This document shows, piece by piece, positions 62,746-64,000 of a DNA stretch of 64,000 nt. Source of the stretch: JAFAXD01 sp963760435 (lineage in GTDB: Bacteria; Pseudomonadota; Alphaproteobacteria; Rhizobiales; Xanthobacteraceae). The stretch is taken from positions 32,783-96,782 of the forward strand of contig CAVXDE010000010.1 in assembly GCA_963760435.1 (NCBI GenBank), written 5' to 3'. The position numbers and the translations under genes are program-made. The notes under the pieces are model-generated. The model did not search any database. It saw only the letters and a list, made by a program, of their open reading frames with translations, and was not told the origin of the DNA. The stretch's first letter is position 1; every line of letters begins with the position of its first letter.

Positions 62746-63801
62746 TTACGCGCACCGGCCGGGCAGATACGACAAGTCGAGCTGCTTCGACATGTCGACG
62801 GGTCCGGGCAGCAGACCTTCCTGCACCATCGCATCGGCGACTGACTGCAGCGACGCCGCTGTCAGGCAGCCGCCACGGTCGCGGTAGTAATCGTTATTGT
62901 CCAGCATGAAGTAGGTCTCGAGCGCGCTCGCCGGAGACTTGGTCAGCGCAGCGGTGATTTCGATCGCCTTCGCCCGGTTGGCCGGTTGATAGAACCAGTT
63001 GAGGCCCGTGACATAGTCGTCCAGGAACGCCTTCACGGCTGCGGGGTTCTTCGCCAGGAACTCGTTGCGCGCCGCCTGGTAGATCGTGGCATAGGGGCCC
63101 GGGAACGCCTCGACCGCGCGCGCGATCGGGCGCAGCCCGCCTTTTGCCTTTTCGGCCGCCATGAACGGCAAGACCAGGACGCCGCAGTCGACCCGCTTCT
63201 CGCGAATGGCGGTGCCGATCGCCGGAAACGCGATCTCAACAATCTGCACGTCGGTCTTGGGGTCGAGACCTGCCTTCTTCAGCAGGATGCGCAAGGGGAG
63301 ATCGACGATGGTGCCGTAGGCGTTGACGGCAACCTTTTTTCCCTTCAGGTCGGCGATCGATTTGATCGGACTGTCCTCGAGCACGAAATACGCATTGGCC
63401 GCGTAGCCAGGCACGCCGTCGTCATAGATCGAGCAAATCACCTTGGCCCCGTCCGGAATGGCGTTCTTCAGCACGGCCGATGCCAGGATCGGCGTCGCCA
63501 AGGTTGCGATGTCCACCTGGCCCGTCGCCAGCAGGGTCGCAGCCTCCGCGGTGCTGCGGGCGAAGGTCATGCTGAGCGTGTAGTCCTTGCCGTGGCGCTT
63601 GAGGACGTTCTCGCGCATCCAATCGAGGAAGATCACCGTCTCCATCTCATTGGGCCCGATGCCGCCGCCGGTCGAGTAGCGGATCTCCGGCGGCGCCGCC
63701 ATGGCGCGCCGCAACACGGCGGGCGCGCCGAGGAAAGCCGCCACACCGGACGCGGCGCGGAGCAAGGTCCGGCGCGAGGGGCGCATCTCGCTACGCTGCA
63801 T
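62746..63801 (-). CDS. ABC substrate-binding protein with twin-arginine signal
   Basis: A 351-residue receptor of the NMT1/SsuA group. The leader has a twin-arginine motif (PSRRTLLRAASGVAAFLG), so it is probably folded before export and may carry a cofactor or bound ligand. Mature part reads LATGQVDIATLATPILASAVL and LKGKKVAVNAYGTIVDLPLRI. It is the first gene of the operon; ligand unknown. Confidence 0.91.
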   Translation of the reverse strand: MQRSEMRPSRRTLLRAASGVAAFLGAPAVLRRAMAAPPEIRYSTGGGIGPNEMETVIFLDWMRENVLKRHGKDYTLSMTFARSTAEAATLLATGQVDIATLATPILASAVLKNAIPDGAKVICSIYDDGVPGYAANAYFVLEDSPIKSIADLKGKKVAVNAYGTIVDLPLRILLKKAGLDPKTDVQIVEIAFPAIGTAIREKRVDCGVLVLPFMAAEKAKGGLRPIARAVEAFPGPYATIYQAARNEFLAKNPAAVKAFLDDYVTGLNWFYQPANRAKAIEITAALTKSPASALETYFMLDNNDYYRDRGGCLTAASLQSVADAMVQEGLLPGPVDMSKQLDLSYLPGRCA

Positions 63802-64000
63802 AGCAATCTTCCTTTGCTATCCTGTGGGATGTCATCGGGCCGTTGCCAGCAAAAGTGAGGCCAATGTAACGATTTCACGCGCATGGACCGATCGCGCTGC
63901 AAGCAAGGATGCCTGAGGCCCGCTCAAAACCTGGTGCCCAGACTCAAGGCAACCGCCGCCCGCATTATTGGCAAGTCACGCGTGTTCCCATTTTGCCCCT
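63802..64000. other. Upstream region of the last operon
   Basis: Probable promoter of the importer operon. GGAAGATTGC lies just before its ATG. No coding sequence is supported to the window edge. Confidence 0.4.

Overview
The window is GC-rich, densely coded bacterial DNA that looks like an alphaproteobacterium of the order Hyphomicrobiales (Rhizobiales), in the Bradyrhizobium/Xanthobacteraceae range. The grounds are base composition, the mix of protein families (many TctC/Bug receptors, sulfonate/taurine-type ABC importers, molybdopterin hydroxylase, HpaB-type hydroxylase) and four families of palindromic intergenic repeats of a type I associate with that group. I see no rRNA, tRNA, CRISPR array, transposase or phage gene. 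The region reads as a chromosomal catabolic and transport island rather than a housekeeping segment. The taxonomy is an inference and no database search was possible.

Layout. 1-3.9 kb: a MetE-like gene running off the left edge, a frame-broken molybdenum hydroxylase large subunit and an SDR. 4-5.7 kb: a PAS-GGDEF-EAL protein. 6.1-14.9 kb: the most unusual locus. It holds a taurine/nitrate-type ABC importer whose binding protein carries a NosL-like C-terminal domain, a Crp/Fnr regulator, a DUF971 protein, a ferredoxin-NADP reductase, an AprA-like flavoprotein, an AprB-like two-cluster ferredoxin and a HEAT-repeat protein. Five related AT-rich motifs lie in its intergenic gaps. 15-16.7 kb: the UPF0237 (ACT) and UPF0210 pair. 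17-24.6 kb: a TctC receptor, an SsuA-like binding protein, a second MetE-like enzyme, a polysaccharide deacetylase, small proteins and a phenol-hydroxylase-type flavoprotein. 24.7-27 kb: wrbA and pirin, divergent from a LysR regulator.

28-38.5 kb: a likely aromatic or heterocycle catabolic locus. A seven-gene minus-strand unit (IclR, HpaB-type hydroxylase, binding protein, hydrolase, Ldh_2 dehydrogenase, ATPase, permease) is divergent from a flavoprotein monooxygenase, a GlcG/HbpS protein and a hydrolase. 38.9-45.8 kb: a ModA-like receptor, katG, a YciE-like ferritin-fold protein, a 24-residue membrane peptide, a membrane protein and kup. 46-54.3 kb: a plus-strand operon with a UGSC-family protein, a LIV-type ABC importer, an amidohydrolase and an AA_synth-family protein. 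54.3-58.3 kb: a hydrolase, a TctC receptor, a small c-type cytochrome and an FAD oxidoreductase. 58.4-60.3 kb: an SDR and a sigma factor with a SnoaL-like tail. 60.4-63.8 kb: an ABC importer with two permeases.

Eight genes carry ten reading-frame breaks (CoxL-like x2, HEAT protein, a short conserved-looking protein, LivM, LivG, LivF x2, amidohydrolase, sigma factor). Nearly all can be explained by loss of one unit of a short tandem repeat, most often a CG/GC dinucleotide. That regularity points to a systematic sequence or assembly error, or else to slippage mutagenesis, and it should be settled before these genes are called dead.
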